This document shows, in pieces, positions 42,700 to 55,844 of a DNA stretch of 64,000 bases. A model generated the notes under the pieces. It was given only the letters and a program-made list of their open reading frames with translations, did no database searches and had not been told where the DNA came from. A program made the position numbers and the translations under genes. Positions within the stretch are counted from its first letter, which is position 1, and every line of letters starts with the position of its first letter. Source of the stretch: Primula veris (lineage: Eukaryota; Streptophyta; Magnoliopsida; Ericales; Primulaceae). The stretch lies in NCBI GenBank assembly GCA_963682055.1, contig OY821748.1:26810661-26874660 (forward strand). The letters are read 5' to 3'.

Positions 42700-45600
42700 A
42701 ATAAAAATTGAATATATATATATATATATTAAAAAGGCAAGTGAATAAAAATTACATGTTAATTGAATAAATTGATATGTTTTCATGTAAATTTAACCAC
42801 TTTGCATGTTAAAAATTACCATATATAGAATAAATTGATAATTAAAAATATATTGCTTGCTTGCATGTTAAAACTACCATGTATAGAATTACTTATATGG
42901 CAATAAACCGTAGATAATTGATTGATATCTTTTTAGCATAATCAACATATTTTTTGATATTACCATAGATATAAATATCACATATGGCAGTTAATTGTTT
43001 AATTTGATCTAATTGATTTGATTTGATTTGGTATGATATAATTTGTGTGATTGATAATCATGAATTTATTTAGTTTATCACCAAATCTACTGCATGATTA
43101 GATATATGTCATGAATATATTTTATACTGCCTTGTATATATATGTGGTTATCTAGAATAGATATATCTGTTATTTATTGCCATGAATGGTAGAATTGCGA
43201 AATCATATATATTTAAATTTAAGTTGGAAAAATTATGAATCTTCCCTAAATAGGCTCACCTATTTGGATATGATGTCTAGGAAAGATATAGGCGGAAGTT
43301 GATATCCTAATGAGGTCAGGTTTTAAGTGACATTCGTTCCCTTCACCCTCACCGTCTTTCCTGGTCGTTTTTCAATTAGAGCTACCGAAAGGGGTCAACT
43401 AAATAATAATTTCCCCGAGTGTGCTTATATAGTGATGTATGTTTCGCCGAATTGGTGTTTTAGTATCGACATGTCGTTCGATAAATGAGAACCGATTCAC
43501 ATGAGAAGCAAAACTAATGTTTTCGAACCTGTCGTTACAAAAAAAACGTTTGTGCTTGTGCAAACCATAAACATATAAACAAGTCATTTTATATGATAAA
43601 TAATCCAGATCTCCCAACACATGTTGGATGCCATCTATGATGATAAAAATCGTAAAACATACTTACGAAATGACTCTTTAAACGTTGATTTTAATGCATC
43701 ACCACATGTTACTCACCCTGATGTGTGAAAAATGTGATGCCCAATTTTTTTTGGATGCCATCTTTGATGAGTAAAACACGAGTTTGTTGTTACCCTCAGG
43801 ATGAATGCTAAGGCGTTGATTTTATTCCGCCGCCACATTTCAGACGTGATGACGTCTATGGTGAACAAATGTCTGAAATTGACCTATTGGAGCAATTCTT
43901 CAACAAAATACTAGCTTGGAAATTGTATTCCATAAGCAGTATCGTGAATTTATATTCATCAAGTTCCTTTATCGCCCATCTATTATTGGATAAGAAAATT
44001 GCCCCGGTGAGTAGTTTTAATCCTTTTGGGTCAGTGGCGAATTGTTTTCTTGATATTAATGCTCTTCGTGTACATTTTTTTTCCATGAATCGAGAACGGA
44101 GACAAATAACATTTGTCTCGAACTGTCACGATCCCGATGAATCGCCTAGCCAAGCGAGATTTTAGACAATCATCAAAATCAAAAACCTGTGGCTCCAAGA
44201 CAGTAATTGAAAGGAACAATATGGCCCGTTGCCACAAACCAAGAGATAATGCACAATGATGCAACTCTATGATATAAAGACAAAGGTCATGCACGGTAAC
44301 TCCTTAAATAGTTTAAAACTATTACAAATATGAAAAAACCGATGCTAATGTGGTTAAAGATAACTGAAAGGAAACTCTTGAGACCCCCAGTTGTGTGGCT
44401 CAAATAAGTTTGGTAGCTTTCTTTATTGATTTTGATAAATCATTGAGCCATTTTTTTTGCTCATCTGGATTATGTTTTTCCATTTGAATTATGATTTTTC
44501 CATTTGGACATACTTTTGGATTATGGTTTGCCTGTTTACGAAATTTCTTAAAATAATTTAATGTGTTTTGAGCAAATTCCTTTGACAAATGTGACCAAAC
44601 TTTAAATTATGAAATTTTAGGCAATACTTGTGGGGTAGTTGATTTTTTTGGAAATAGTGGGTAACAGTGTACCACATAATTTCACCAACTATTTGCCTAA
44701 AAGAGTACTCAGTGACAACGATTCTGGACCTGTCGTTCCAAATCAAAATCTTTGGTAAAGCCAAATTGATTTGTCAAATATGAGGCGTTATACTCCTGTA
44801 GGTCCTGTCGTACCTTGTTGAGTTATAAAATATTCAAGAAAATCAGTGTTATCTGGTAATAGCTCATGAAAGAAATGAAATTTCTTTACATAGTCTCCAC
44901 TCAAAAACGTATTTTAGAGGAGTTGAAATGTATTTCAAGTGGTTGCTACAACATTTTTTAAAAGAATTTAAAGTTACCTTATCATTTTGCCTGTCGTCGA
45001 TTGATAAAGGATTTAGATGCTAAGACATGATTATCTATACTATCATTCGCCTGTCGTCGATTGATCAGAGCATTTTGATATTGTGGCATTGACCGGATGA
45101 TATATTCCCGGGTCAAAAGACAATACTTGATTTATAATCGCATCGAATTTGGATTCTCTTTGAGGATATATTTCTTGATTAATCCGAAATTCATGCCACT
45201 AATACTCACTTTGAAAGACTAGTATGTGTAAAGATCACGAAATGGACTCGTAGAATTCTTGTAAAGAATTGAAGGAGTTATTGTGGACTTATCCAAACAT
45301 AAGACGGACCATAAATATAAATGGTTATGGTTGATGCATCGATAATATGGTCACATTTTACTGTTGTCCATATAAATGCAGCACTTCCCAAACTTTTAGC
45401 CCTTTCATTAAGTTGATGGCTCATGATCCAAATTATCCTGAAAAGTCTAGTCGACTTAATAATACCGAAGAGTAAAGAATCAAAATTTCGATTTAAATTA
45501 CTTGAGTTTGGATATTGAAAGTGAACATCCTGTCGATTATGTTCAGACCCAAATGGACTCACAAAAAGTTTGATGATGCAACTGCAAATGATTGCACACA

Positions 45601-46780
45601 CTTCTTGGTCTTGCGCACCAAGATTTATATTTCCGTGTGGGGTTATGCTATTTTGCTGCATTGGTCCGTTATGAGGCCCATAGACACTCAGACACCATAT
45701 GCGTACCAGCTGGTTACTGGTTATGAGCCAGAAGTATCATATTAACGCGTGTTTGGAGTGCTTAATTAATATTTTGATTGAGCCGCTATAGCGTTAAAAA
45801 TATGGACCTTTGAAGGGGACATAAGTCGATTATGAATCCCATGCCTATCATTTGATAGAGTAACCTTGGCAAGCGATCTTTTTACCGCATGATATGCGAA
45901 AGTGACATCGCTAAGACTGTTCTTCCCATCGCTAGGGGGATATTTGCACGTTACTGTTGATAAGGAACGACGTGAAGTAACGTGGCATAACCCACTCAGT
46001 CTTAGCTTGATCCCCAAAATTGCACTTAGTGATAAGTAAGTGCATAGACTCCCTCAAGTCTAAATAAATATCAAACGCATTTAATGACTTTATGAGATGT
46101 CACGAGATCATTTATACTTGTTGCAAAATGCTTTCAAGGATAGACGTCCTTGTCGGACGCCATGTTCCAGTCGTAACACATTGCTTTGGCCGAACCCGCC
46201 AAGTAAAAGATGCTGCCGTCGGCCGTCATTCTGTCGTCCTTCCCAAGATACGAGGAAGTTGACCGGTTCTTAATTCGTTCAGCCCCAGAGGTGGTGAACT
46301 GAAAATCGTTTGTCACACGAGATTATAAAGGATCTAGGAGATGTGTGATTCCTCCTCATCCTAAGAATCTCGTAATATCTATCGATCATGATATCTTAGA
46401 CAATATTGAAGCGAAACGAGACTGTCATTGATTACTTGTTCATATATTCGGTGATGACTGATAATATGAGAAAATTATGATAGGGAACCATGTACCGTTG
46501 CCTGAAGTCAACGTATAATAGACTGGACTAATGGACACTTTCAATCCAAGTAGCCTCCTTAGCAAAAGTGTGTTTGGACCTATAGCTCCAACACCACCAA
46601 TGTTAAACGAGTTCATTTATTTGGTTATTCGTAAGTAAAAGTAATGAGAATAATGAGATTGTAGAATACTCGCCTAGTAGCACAAGGCTTCTCTCACATC
46701 TTGGAATTGATTACGAGATGGTTGATTTCCTCGTAATGGACGTTATAACAGTCCCCTACTTTATCAGTTTGGTAGTTTCC
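42700..46780 (+). mobile_element. Copia element 2, unit-2 copy (no LTRs)
   Basis: Begins in the leader just after the 42,694 deletion, with a TA microsatellite at 42,713-42,730. It continues through gag (about 43,856-44,165) and the integrase region (45,290-45,800) into RT, and ends at the LINE-B junction near 46,780. It retains 43,107-46,066, which unit 1 lost. That stretch is the inverse counterpart of 12,190-9,230 in copia element 1. Many stops. Confidence 0.75.
45290..45800 (+). pseudogene. Copia integrase remnant, unit 2
   Basis: The clearest coding relic of the copia family here. The plus strand reads ASIIWSHFTVVHINAALPK, then EHPVDYVQTQMDSQKV, WGYAILL and YAYQLVTGYEPEVSY across one or two frame changes. 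The order and spacing match the copia integrase core up to the start of its C-terminal region. Confidence 0.7.
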
Positions 46781-47527
46781 CAAAGACACGAGCAAAAGAG
46801 TAAAGACTGGATTTATTATCAAGGTGCATTGGTAACATAGGAAAATTTATCCAAATAGGTGTAATCGGTGGTTCAAACCCAGGTTTAAAATCAAAGGTCC
46901 ACCTAAATATTCTCATTGGACACTTTGAAACCATCCACTTTTTCCTTAACCAAACCCTCAAAAAGTCGTCTCCATGATAAAAACTTAATAACACGTGTTT
47001 ATGGAAATTACTCCCACCCTAAAGTCAGAGATGATATCCAAACGGTTCACCAATGTAATGACTTGCTTTACTTCTAGCTTTTCATGAGTAAACTCCCCGA
47101 TTAAAGTGAATTTATATGGGTCAGATAACAAACCTACTTCTTTGAAAGAGAACCTAATAGCTTCTTCTCCTTTATGCTTTGTGGCTTCTTTCAGGAGAAT
47201 TAAAGGTTCTTTTTCTTTGCCCAGAAATTTCGTAAAATACGTGTTTAATTATTGTAGAGCATTTTCCATTGATTAGGTAGTCGAAAGACTGGATCTTTGT
47301 ATCCATTGTGATAAGAAGTTTAATAGTTTGTCCTTTCTATTTATGTTCTTTGTACATATTATATAGAATGGGTTTTAAGTGTGAATCTTATGAGATTGTA
47401 TGTTTAGAGATTTTAAGCTTATGTAAAATATTGGATAAACATATGAATCAGAGAGATGTTTGAAATCTCCTCTGATGTCTCTATTCGAGAGCTTCTCTCT
47501 CTACATTCTTTAGAACTATCTTTTGCA
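46781..47527 (-). pseudogene. LINE-B ORF1 5' fragment, unit 2
   Basis: Counterpart of 15,790-16,537 with the same DUF4283 segment (FRWTFDFKPGFEPPITPIW) and the same junction to copia RT, so the chimera predates the duplication. Differences are scattered substitutions. Confidence 0.75.
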
Positions 47528-47578
47528 ATTATTTCACTATCTATTTACCTAATTTAATTATTGTTTTAGCATGGTATC

Positions 47579-48759
47579 ATAATGATCAATGTTGTGGACT
47601 GATTAAATTAATCAGTTTATAAGCTCCTGCTACGGATAGGCCTAGTAGGAAGATGTAACAATCAATTTGAATTTAACTTATAGTACACATTTTGATATCA
47701 TATCCTCTTATTTTATTGTATTGTAAAGCATCTTTATCCTTAATTATATCTTATACTACAGAAGTCATCTGGGTAAATTGTAGACATTCATGATAAGCGT
47801 ATTACAAAAAGAAGAATACAACTATTGATTCAATCTTGTGAAGTTTCAATGGGATGGTCCGGATCTTTTGAAATGAAATGAACAACGATCTGAAGTTATT
47901 GTCCTCTTCCATTCTCCGCATACTTTACCTTCATTTCAAAAAATAAAAATAAAAAAATCTATCACTTTTCCTGTACTAATTCATCTCGGGAAGGTAACGG
48001 TCATTTGACCAACTGTTCAACACAATAGCAATTAAGAGGTTGTTCCATACTAAAGTTTATGATAAATTGGACAGTAAGAAAATTCTACCAAGAGAAGGTT
48101 ATGCAGCAGAAAATTTGTCTCCCTCGTACATACAATGAAATATGATATAACATTTTTACAATTGATCTCCTATCGATCATCACATATTTGTGGACTTCTG
48201 TTTCTTTTACATAACTACAAACGGATGTATACTGTATGAATATTGGGGGTTTTATATTGTGAATGTAATTACAAGATCTTATAAATGAATGAAAAAGAAA
48301 ACAAAAACAAAATAGTTGATTACATATAAAAATTAAAGAGAGAGCAGAAGAGTGGCATATATGTGGGGGATAGAACTTACAGGTATTAGTACGAATGGAG
48401 TTCCTTTTTTATAGTTATTGTACATGCATCGAGATTGATAGTAATGTAAAATTTAAAGTTTTGTTGGTATTTTACCCAAAATTTAAAATTTAATGTACAT
48501 ATTGTACGAATGGTGCTCTCTCTCGAGAGTGTTACGTTCGGGTTTCTTAGCCATTGGTTTTATAGTTGTTTCGAAAATCCTTTAAAGGAAATATAGCAAT
48601 TATCAAATTGGATGGTCCTTCTACTAAAGAAAGTTAAATGCGAGTCCAAATTTCTTACCTTTTAAGGATTTTGTGATATTGTAAATATACATAAATGAGT
48701 TATTTTTGTGTTAAAATTATGTTCATGTTACTTGTAGATATCTACCAATTAATGTCTCA
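47579..48759 (-). promoter_or_regulatory. Promoter-like block 1, unit-2 copy
   Basis: Nearly identical to 16,590-17,770, including the TATA-like CTATAAAAAAGG, the possible donor TGTAAGT and the AG/GT-bounded segment. The few differences do not favour any reading frame. Confidence 0.4.
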
Positions 48760-49326
48760 TAAATGTCAATTAATATAATTTTCTTTCCCTTCAACAAACA
48801 TAAAGTTTCTTTTGACTTCATATTATTGCACGTTGGTAGACCTTAGGGGTCAAATTTTCGTTCATGTACGTGTCATCTTTTCCTTTATTTTAAAATATTA
48901 AATTACAAAATCATCCATGCCGTAAAATTATATTTCCATAAAGTAGTTGCGATAAGATATGACTGGTAAGTTTTTGTTTAGCTTATTTATCTTTCATATT
49001 TATTATACATTGGTAGAGTTTCTTCTACAGAGTTAAATCTTTCTATGCACTTTAAAATTATCATATGTACCTTCATCTATGTGACATCACAATAATAAAA
49101 ATATGAGGAAAATGACAATTTAGTATATATTTATAAATTTATTTATAAAAAACTCGGTCACTTTGAACTTAATGACTCTTTTGTAAAAAAAATATATATT
49201 TTGTGAACTTATTTACAAATTGGTACACATATAATTAAAAAATCCAAAAAAAATATTAAAAAATTAAAAAGCATAATTAAAAAAACCAACATTTTAAAAA
49301 ATACATTTTTTATACAAAAAATATGT

Positions 49327-49500
49327 GTGATTCTGTCTGATCCTGTCTAATCATGTTCAATCATGTATGTATAATCCTTTTTGATTATGTCTAATACTAT
49401 CCAAACATGTCCAATCTTGTCAAATCTTGTACGTATAATCCTGTTTAATCCTATCTAATCATGTTCAATAATGTATAATACTGTTTGATACTCTGTACAA
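49327..49500 (+). repeat. Minisatellite, unit-2 copy
   Basis: Counterpart of 18,240-18,420 with a few changed words. The flank at about 49,150-49,240 holds 90 bp absent from unit 1. Confidence 0.65.
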
Positions 49501-50229
49501 TTTTTGTGATTTTTTATAATATCTTTTAGATTTTTTTTTTTTTGATTTTATGTTGATTTGTTTTTGTATATTTTGTTATTTTTTATGACATATGTACCTA
49601 ATTGTAAATAAGTATGTGTACCTAATTATAAAAAAGTAAACATAAATGACCTTTTTATAATTAACTATATTGGTATTTAACTATTTATAAGTCTCTCTAA
49701 AATATATAAAGCTCCACTATTCATTTTGTTGAAGTTTAAACATATTTCATTGCAATCCCTCACGGGTCTTATAATAAAGTTACAAAACAAACGCTAAGAT
49801 AGTTGTTACATAGTCTATCCGAAATGAATTGTTGCAAACAATATATCATAGGTAAATGGAAGGGAAAATGTTTAAATGCTTAGAAGTCAGAACATAACGG
49901 TACTTTAATACCTGTAATGCCCTTAATTTGATTCTATCTCCTCCATAATTTGTTCACACGTATAACAAATTCCTCTTTTTATATGATTTATGTCTATCCA
50001 TTTTATTCTCTATTTGTAAGCTCATACTCTCTCTTTACGTGTTATCTAAATTAAAATTAAAATCTTTTTTTATAATTGACATAATGACATCCTTATTAAT
50101 TCGTCGTATGCACAAGTATCTGATCATACGATAAGAGTATTAATACGAATGAATGAGAATTCTAATTTATTTTGATAAACAAAGCATTATATTTTGGTTT
50201 TGTTAAAAACATATTGTTTTGTTCTGGTC

Positions 50230-50788
50230 CTATGTGATTCTATGTGATGCTAAATTGCAAACTTTTTTTGGAAGTTTATAATGATGGAGGATGTATTTAT
50301 TTTAATTGATTCTCTTTCATGCTCCCAAGTACTTGTATTCAACTTGTAATATTTGAACGGGTTTTTATTGATGTTCTACGTTTGATGCACTACTATGCTG
50401 TCTTTTTTTTTTACAGTTTTTTTTTCTCAATTTATATTTTACCTTTTCTGTTTATAAATTTATTTGATGCACTGTATATGGTTTTCTCTATTATTTATAT
50501 TTATATTTTTTAATTAGGAAAGAAATTTAGAATTAGGTAATTTATGTACTATTTGAACTTTTTTAATCGTTGATCTACGTTTGATGCTCTATGATGCTAT
50601 CTATTTATCTTAAGTTTTCGTATATATTTTTTTTGATAATTTATATTCTAGCATTTTGTTAAAAAAAATTGTTTGGTGCTATATGACTCGCTTTATTTAT
50701 TTTTTATTCTAGTAAGAAAACAAAATATTTAAAAATAGGTAATTTTATTGTGTTGTCCTATGGTTCTCCAGATTTTTGCTATGTTTCA
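50230..50788 (+). repeat. GATGCT/GGTGCT zone part 1, unit 2
   Basis: Counterpart of 19,150-19,706. 49,501-50,229 before it is AT-rich without genes, matching 18,421-19,149. Confidence 0.5.
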
Positions 50789-51041
50789 ATTGAAATTACG
50801 GGATTAAAAGATAATTAAAAATTGCTATAATAAAAGAAAGTTGTCTTCAATTGAAAGATTCTCGATAATAGAGGGACAACATGTGAAAATATAGGAAATA
50901 ATGCCATGCCCCCCTTCATTGTCCGTTCATTTCAACTTGAAGAAGATTACAGAGAGAGAAGCGACATTCTCTCTCCTAAACGATTTTTTGATGGTGATTT
51001 CTAAGGTTCTAAGAAGCGATTTCTCTATGTAACTTAATAAA

Positions 51042-51334
51042 TGTAACGACCCGGTCCATACGGACCGAACCGCCACGCCCGTATCAACAATATTGTCCGC
51101 TTTGACACAACTTCCCAGGGTGGGTCACCCATCCTGTTACTACTCCAAGTTAAGCACGCTTAACTGTGAAGTTCCGTCCTCGCTGTTGTGCCGCACGGCT
51201 TTAAAAGGCCTTGTTGATAGGAAATGGATATTTAAGCTCATATACCACACGAGTACTCTCATATCTGGGCGATGTGGGACTGACGCACAGCACCGCACCA
51301 CAGAATTTCCTACCTGGAAATCTGGGTCGTCACA
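51042..51334 (-). repeat. Cassandra 3' LTR
   Basis: 293 bp, TGTGACGACCCAGATTTCC to ATGGACCGGGTCGTTACA on the minus strand. Carries a 5S-rRNA-like segment at about 51,104-51,200. It differs from the other LTR at about ten positions by eye, implying an insertion that is not very recent, or sequence conversion. Confidence 0.95.
51104..51200 (-). promoter_or_regulatory. 5S rRNA-derived Pol III promoter in Cassandra 3' LTR
   Basis: On the minus strand AGTTAAGCGTGCT matches the 5S box A region, GGAGTAGT the intermediate element and GGATGGGTGACC box C, in the order and spacing of a plant 5S gene. The first part of 5S is diverged, so this is not a functional 5S rRNA gene. Confidence 0.85.
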
Positions 51335-51444
51335 ATCACCCTCCCTTTCGGCACGACGTCCTCGTCGGACACGTCGTCCTTCAGGGGTCCACACACACAT
51401 GCTAGTCCCCACATTTCCGGCCAGATAGAGGCTCTGATACCACT

Positions 51445-51737
51445 TGTAACGACCCGGTCCATACGGACCGAACCGCCATGCCCGTATCAACAATATTGTC
51501 CGCTTTGGCACAACTTCCCAGGGTGGGTCACCCATCCTGGTACTACTCCAAGTTAAGAACGCTTAACTGTGAAGTTCCGTCCTCCCTGTTGTGCCCCACG
51601 GCTTTAAAAGGCCTTGTTGATAGGAAATGTATATTTAAGCTCATATACCACACGAGTACTCTCATATCTGGGCGATGTGGGACTGACGCACAACACCGCA
51701 CCACAGAATTTCCTACCTGAAAATCTGGGTCGTCACA
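51445..51737 (-). repeat. Cassandra 5' LTR
   Basis: 293 bp, same ends as the 3' LTR, followed at once (minus) by AG and the tRNA-Met primer site. Carries the second 5S-like segment at about 51,506-51,600. Confidence 0.95.
51506..51600 (-). promoter_or_regulatory. 5S rRNA-derived Pol III promoter in Cassandra 5' LTR
   Basis: Same layout as the 3' LTR copy. Box A has one change (GCGTTCT for GCGTGCT). The intermediate element GGAGTAGTACC and box C GGATGGGTGACC are intact. Confidence 0.85.
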
Positions 51738-52146
51738 ATAAATATACAAACACACAAATAGAATGGAGAGGGGTGACTATTCCAAAAATTGCGAACTAAA
51801 TGGTTCTAAGATAGTCATCAAAAACAACTCGGAGATATTACAATTAAATGGTGAGAGAAGTTCATACCCGAATAAAATACTTAGAACTTGGTTCTTTATA
51901 AGTTTCGTTTTCAAAAAACATTCTTTGTTTTAAATTTTCTTGTATGTCCTTTTTTATTTCAAAAAATTTATTAATAAAATTAGAGAGTTTCCCTTATTTA
52001 TATAAAAAATACAAATAAAATTACCATTTTAAATTATTTCACTATCTATTTACCTATTTTAATTATTGTTTTAGCATCCTAACTATCTATTTCCCTCGAT
52101 ATTTTTGTAAATGTCAGGGTTTTTCTATTTATTAAAAACTTTCACT

Positions 52147-52440
52147 GAAAACAAAATGTCGATAAAGTTATACTTTAATTTGCAAAGTCATGCTTTCTAT
52201 TAAACTAGTTCATGTTTGATTAAGTTTGAAGCTGATGGTTATTTTAAAGGTTATATGTTTTTCAAGTTTCTTTTTCTTCAATATAATCATATTACCCCTA
52301 TGATGGTTATTTTATCACTTAGGGGAAAATGAGCTTAGTGTAAAGAACTTGGCACATAGAGGCAATCAAAAAGAGGGTGATTACGGATATAGTTTGAGGG
52401 TTAGGTTAAATAGCATCAATATATGCTTGCTTTTCAAGAG
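52147..52440 (+). repeat. Repeat R, unit-2 copy
   Basis: Counterpart of 20,364-20,660; inverted partner at 58,560-58,906. Confidence 0.65.
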
Positions 52441-52489
52441 AAAAAAGAAGATAATCTTTCGTAGCTTGATTAGGTAATTTTAATGTGTT

Positions 52490-53045
52490 GCTCTATGGTG
52501 CTCCAGATTTTTGTTATGTTTCATTCGATGCTCTTTTTTTTCCAAGTAACAAAAAAAAGTATGGCATGCGACAGCAATATCTATAAATTAGATGTGAGCA
52601 AATTAGACTTCATTCGATTGTTTATTACTCTATATATTTTTTAAATTTGATTTGGTAGTTTTTTCTCTAGTTTTTGAATGGTGCTCTTTAGTTCTTTAAA
52701 AAAAATTAAACAGATGCTCTTTTATGCTTTATTTGGTGCTCTTGGCTTATTTCTCCCTCTTTCTTACTTCTGCTTTTAAGTTGATGCTATTTGATGCTAT
52801 ATTCAAATATTTTTATGAGCAAATTAGACTTCATTCAATTGTTCAATAATCTATATATATTTTTTTACTTTTATTTGGTATTTTTTATTGCTCTCTATTT
52901 TTTTTTCTCTAATTTTTTAACGGTGCTCTTTGGTTCTTTGGATTTTTATAATCCGAGGCTCTTTACTTCTCTTTTTTTCTTATTTCTGCATTTAAGTTGA
53001 TGCTTTTATTTTAAATATATAATGTTTAAATATTTCTTTGTTTTT
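52490..53045 (+). repeat. GATGCT/GGTGCT zone parts 2 and 3, unit 2 (uninterrupted)
   Basis: Here the zone is continuous, showing the site before the gypsy insertion (about 52,665). Eight or more GGTGCTCTTT or TTGATGCT words, all one orientation. 53,046-53,345 beyond is AT-rich, matching 29,801-30,090. Confidence 0.55.
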
Positions 53046-53345
53046 TCATAATGCTATTATACTTTCCGTTATTTTTTCCCACTCGGTTCTCTGTCTTTCA
53101 AAAAAGAATATCAAGAAATTTAAGAAAAAAAAACGGTTTGTGAGAGAGTGAAATAAGGTACATATAAGAAAATTAAGGAGGAAAGAGAAATTGTGTGAGA
53201 TATTTAAAGAGGAAAGAGAAGGATGGAATGGGGGTATTTTAGTACCTACAAGATTTATATGTACTAAGTATTAAAGAAGAATCTTGATTTTGGGTTCTCT
53301 TATATTAAGATTATAGCAATGTACTAAACAAAAATAGAGACCGTT

Positions 53346-54356
53346 AGTCAAGTCTAGTGATTCAACTTTGTCTTAAAAATATCCTTCATCGTTGTTTATA
53401 CCATTTGGATCCTCAATAGAATCATTCATATCCACCCGGTTAGAACTTTCCATGCCAACTTTGTATGCTAGAATTGGAGATGGAGCTCATTGAAGTAGCA
53501 TATTTAGAGTTGGAATATCAAGCTTGTGCCCAACACTCCCAAGAAAAGTGAGGGCATATAGCAAAAAAGTAGGTTTACTATAAAAAAGATATTGGAATGA
53601 CTTGGAACATAACTAGAGAATCGTTCTGAACTGGGATCTTTGGACGTTTTTGTTCATGTTTATCCCTGTCCTATCAAGAGCGCATTTTTTCTTGTGAACA
53701 TTTTGATGTCCTCCAAATGCCTAACTGCTTGATAACGATCTCTTGCATAAGCTACAAGGAAATTTATTTTTCTCAACTCGGTATTATTTTTAAAAAATTC
53801 GGCTTAAATTTAGAAAATGGGAAAAACTCCACTACTCTTTAGTTTTATCCCTTTTTTCATTCTTAAATATCTGAATTTGGGTTTTATTTTGTCTCACACA
53901 TTGAACAAAAATAACACTAAGTCGAGTTTATTTTTTTCCTTTTATTTATTGCAAGAGATCGTTCTCAAGCAGTCAACCACTTGGAGGACATCAAAATGCT
54001 CATAAGAAAGAACGTGCCCTTGATAGGACCGGGATAAGCATGAACGAAAGCCCAAGGATCCCATCACAGAATGCTTCTCTAGTCATGTTTATGTTCCAAG
54101 GCTTTCAAATATCTTTTTACAGTCAACCTACTTTTGTGCTATATGTACTCGATTTTCTTTGGAGTGTTGGACACAAGGTTGATATTCTAGATCTAAATTT
54201 GGTACTTTAAAGAGCTCCATCTCTAATTCTAGCATACAAAGTTGGTATGGAAAGTTCTAATTCTAGCATATGAATGACTACTCTATTGAGGAACCAAATG
54301 GTGTAAACAACGATGAAGGATATTCTGAAGACAAAGGTGAATCACTTGACTTGACT
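53346..54356. repeat. Inverted repeat (long hairpin locus), unit 2
   Basis: Counterpart of 30,091-31,099: arms about 53,346-53,790 and 53,905-54,356 with a loop of about 115 bp. Both arms have changed independently of unit 1 at several positions while keeping the ability to pair. Same MNDYSIEEPNGVNNDEGYS stretch in the right arm. Confidence 0.75.
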
Positions 54357-54549
54357 CCCAGGCTCTAATCTCACATACTCGATTCAAACTTGGTGAGAGT
54401 GGTGGGGACATCGTTAGCTACAAGAACGTTCTTCTCTCTGTCGTAATGATTACTCTATTATTTTTTCAAATGTTTCCCTTAGTATGGTTCTTTAAAATAG
54501 GATGCTCAACATGAATCTAACCTAAAAGACGCAAAAAAGAAACTACACC

Positions 54550-54550
<1 letters not shown>

Positions 54551-54584
<34 letters not shown>
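54551..54584 (+). repeat. C34 homopolymer
   Basis: Thirty-four C followed by TCTCTT. The unit-1 counterpart has 18 C. Confidence 0.85.
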
Positions 54585-54586
<2 letters not shown>

Positions 54587-55429
54587 TCTTAAGAATGAAG
54601 TCGGCTCCCCCCCTATATAATACAACAAAAAACTAATTTATCTGATGGTCTTTTTTCTGTAATGTTAAAGACAGTAGTTTTTTTTTTTATTACGACACTT
54701 CGGATTTTGTAAATTTTTTCTGAAGTTTTTTTCGTATGGTAAAAAAAGAAGTTAAAAATCACCCAAAAAATTATACGAAGTAGATGTAAAAAGGCGCCGA
54801 ACCGGTCCTAACAGACACATTTCATCTCCCACGTATGTGCAAATAATAAAGCTCAGATGAAACACATATGTTCCCCTACGAACTTCCGAAACTTGTTGTA
54901 ACATTTTCACATCTTGTGTCAGCAATTAAGGATCTTCTTGTTGGTCATGATTTTTAACAAAATTTCGTAGTAGCCGAGGATAATTATTTTGTCAATTTTT
55001 TTACAGCCGACCACATCAACGTCAATTTGTTTGGATTCAAAACTTTGGTTTCACTTTTCTTTTGGTATGAACAGAAATTTTGATCCTCCACTCAATGGTG
55101 CAAAGAATTGGTATGTTTGGTTGGATAGAAACCGTGGAGAGACACAACGCATCAAAATATGATCTATCAAATCTAAATTTGGAATCACAACCTATAGGCG
55201 GGGAGTATTAAATCTACTCATTTCAGACAACATGAGCATACCGTTAAAGGGTGTAAAAAAGTGGAAGAAGAAAAAATATCCAAAAAGAGTATGTATATGA
55301 CGTTAGAGATGATGAAATTAATATGTTATGAAGTCCGGGTGTAGAGGGGCACCGAAGCACCACCCCTACCCCAAGGCGCGCGGCGGCTAGGGTTAGGGAA
55401 GGGAGAGAGTTTTACACCTCCTTAAAGAT

Positions 55430-55578
55430 GTTGGTTATTGCTGTTCCTTTATCTTGTATTTTATTTTACCAGTTAGGGGAAAATGATACGAGTGTAAAAA
55501 ATTAACTTGGCAAATAGAGACTATCAAAAAGAGGTTGATTATGGTTATATTTTGATGTTTAGTGAAATAACATCAAAT
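55430..55578 (+). repeat. Repeat R short copy, unit 2
   Basis: Counterpart of 32,335-32,480. The preceding 54,600-55,429 is non-coding and nearly identical to 31,490-32,334. Confidence 0.5.
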
Positions 55579-55844
55579 GGAGTCCTATTTGGATGTTTAG
55601 CAATGGCAGTGGGAAATTTTCAAGAGGTTAAAGATCTAAAACAAAGGCAGATCCAATAAGATATATTTTGGCACTTTTTTTTGGACTTCCAAGCATCACA
55701 AAAGGGTTTGTTGGATCTGGCAAAGCTCAGGTTACAAGCTCTCATGAATACAGAAGGGTTCACTACAAATAATTTTTGATCTTTGATCAAGTTAATTTCC
55801 ATTTTAGTCCCCCATCGTCTATATTTATTATTATTTATAGGTAA

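Larger units (their letters stand above)
51042..51737 (-). mobile_element. Cassandra TRIM retrotransposon, complete
   Basis: A 696-bp terminal-repeat retrotransposon in miniature with 293-bp LTRs, minus orientation. The ATAAA target duplication is perfect, and unit 1 shows the empty site TTAATAAATATACAAAC (about 19,953). The interior is only 110 bp: a primer site TGGTATCAGAGC (51,431-51,442, minus), a short non-coding stretch, and a purine tract AAAGGGAGGGTGAT (minus, about 51,337-51,350). It has no coding capacity and would depend on proteins from other LTR elements. Open frames across it are chance. It postdates the duplication. Confidence 0.95.
50789..52146. mobile_element. Foldback element B, unit-2 copy interrupted by Cassandra
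   Basis: Matches 19,707-20,363 once the 696-bp Cassandra element and one 5-bp ATAAA are removed. Ends in CTTTCACT at 52,146. Confidence 0.65.

Noticed and set aside
51093..51535. Frames of 111 and 131 codons in Cassandra
   Set aside because: TRIMs are non-coding, the frames span LTR and primer site, and overlapping frames on both strands look equally good.
51104..51600. 5S rRNA genes
   Set aside because: Only the promoter half resembles 5S; both copies are inside LTRs of a TRIM with target duplication, so they are Cassandra sequence.
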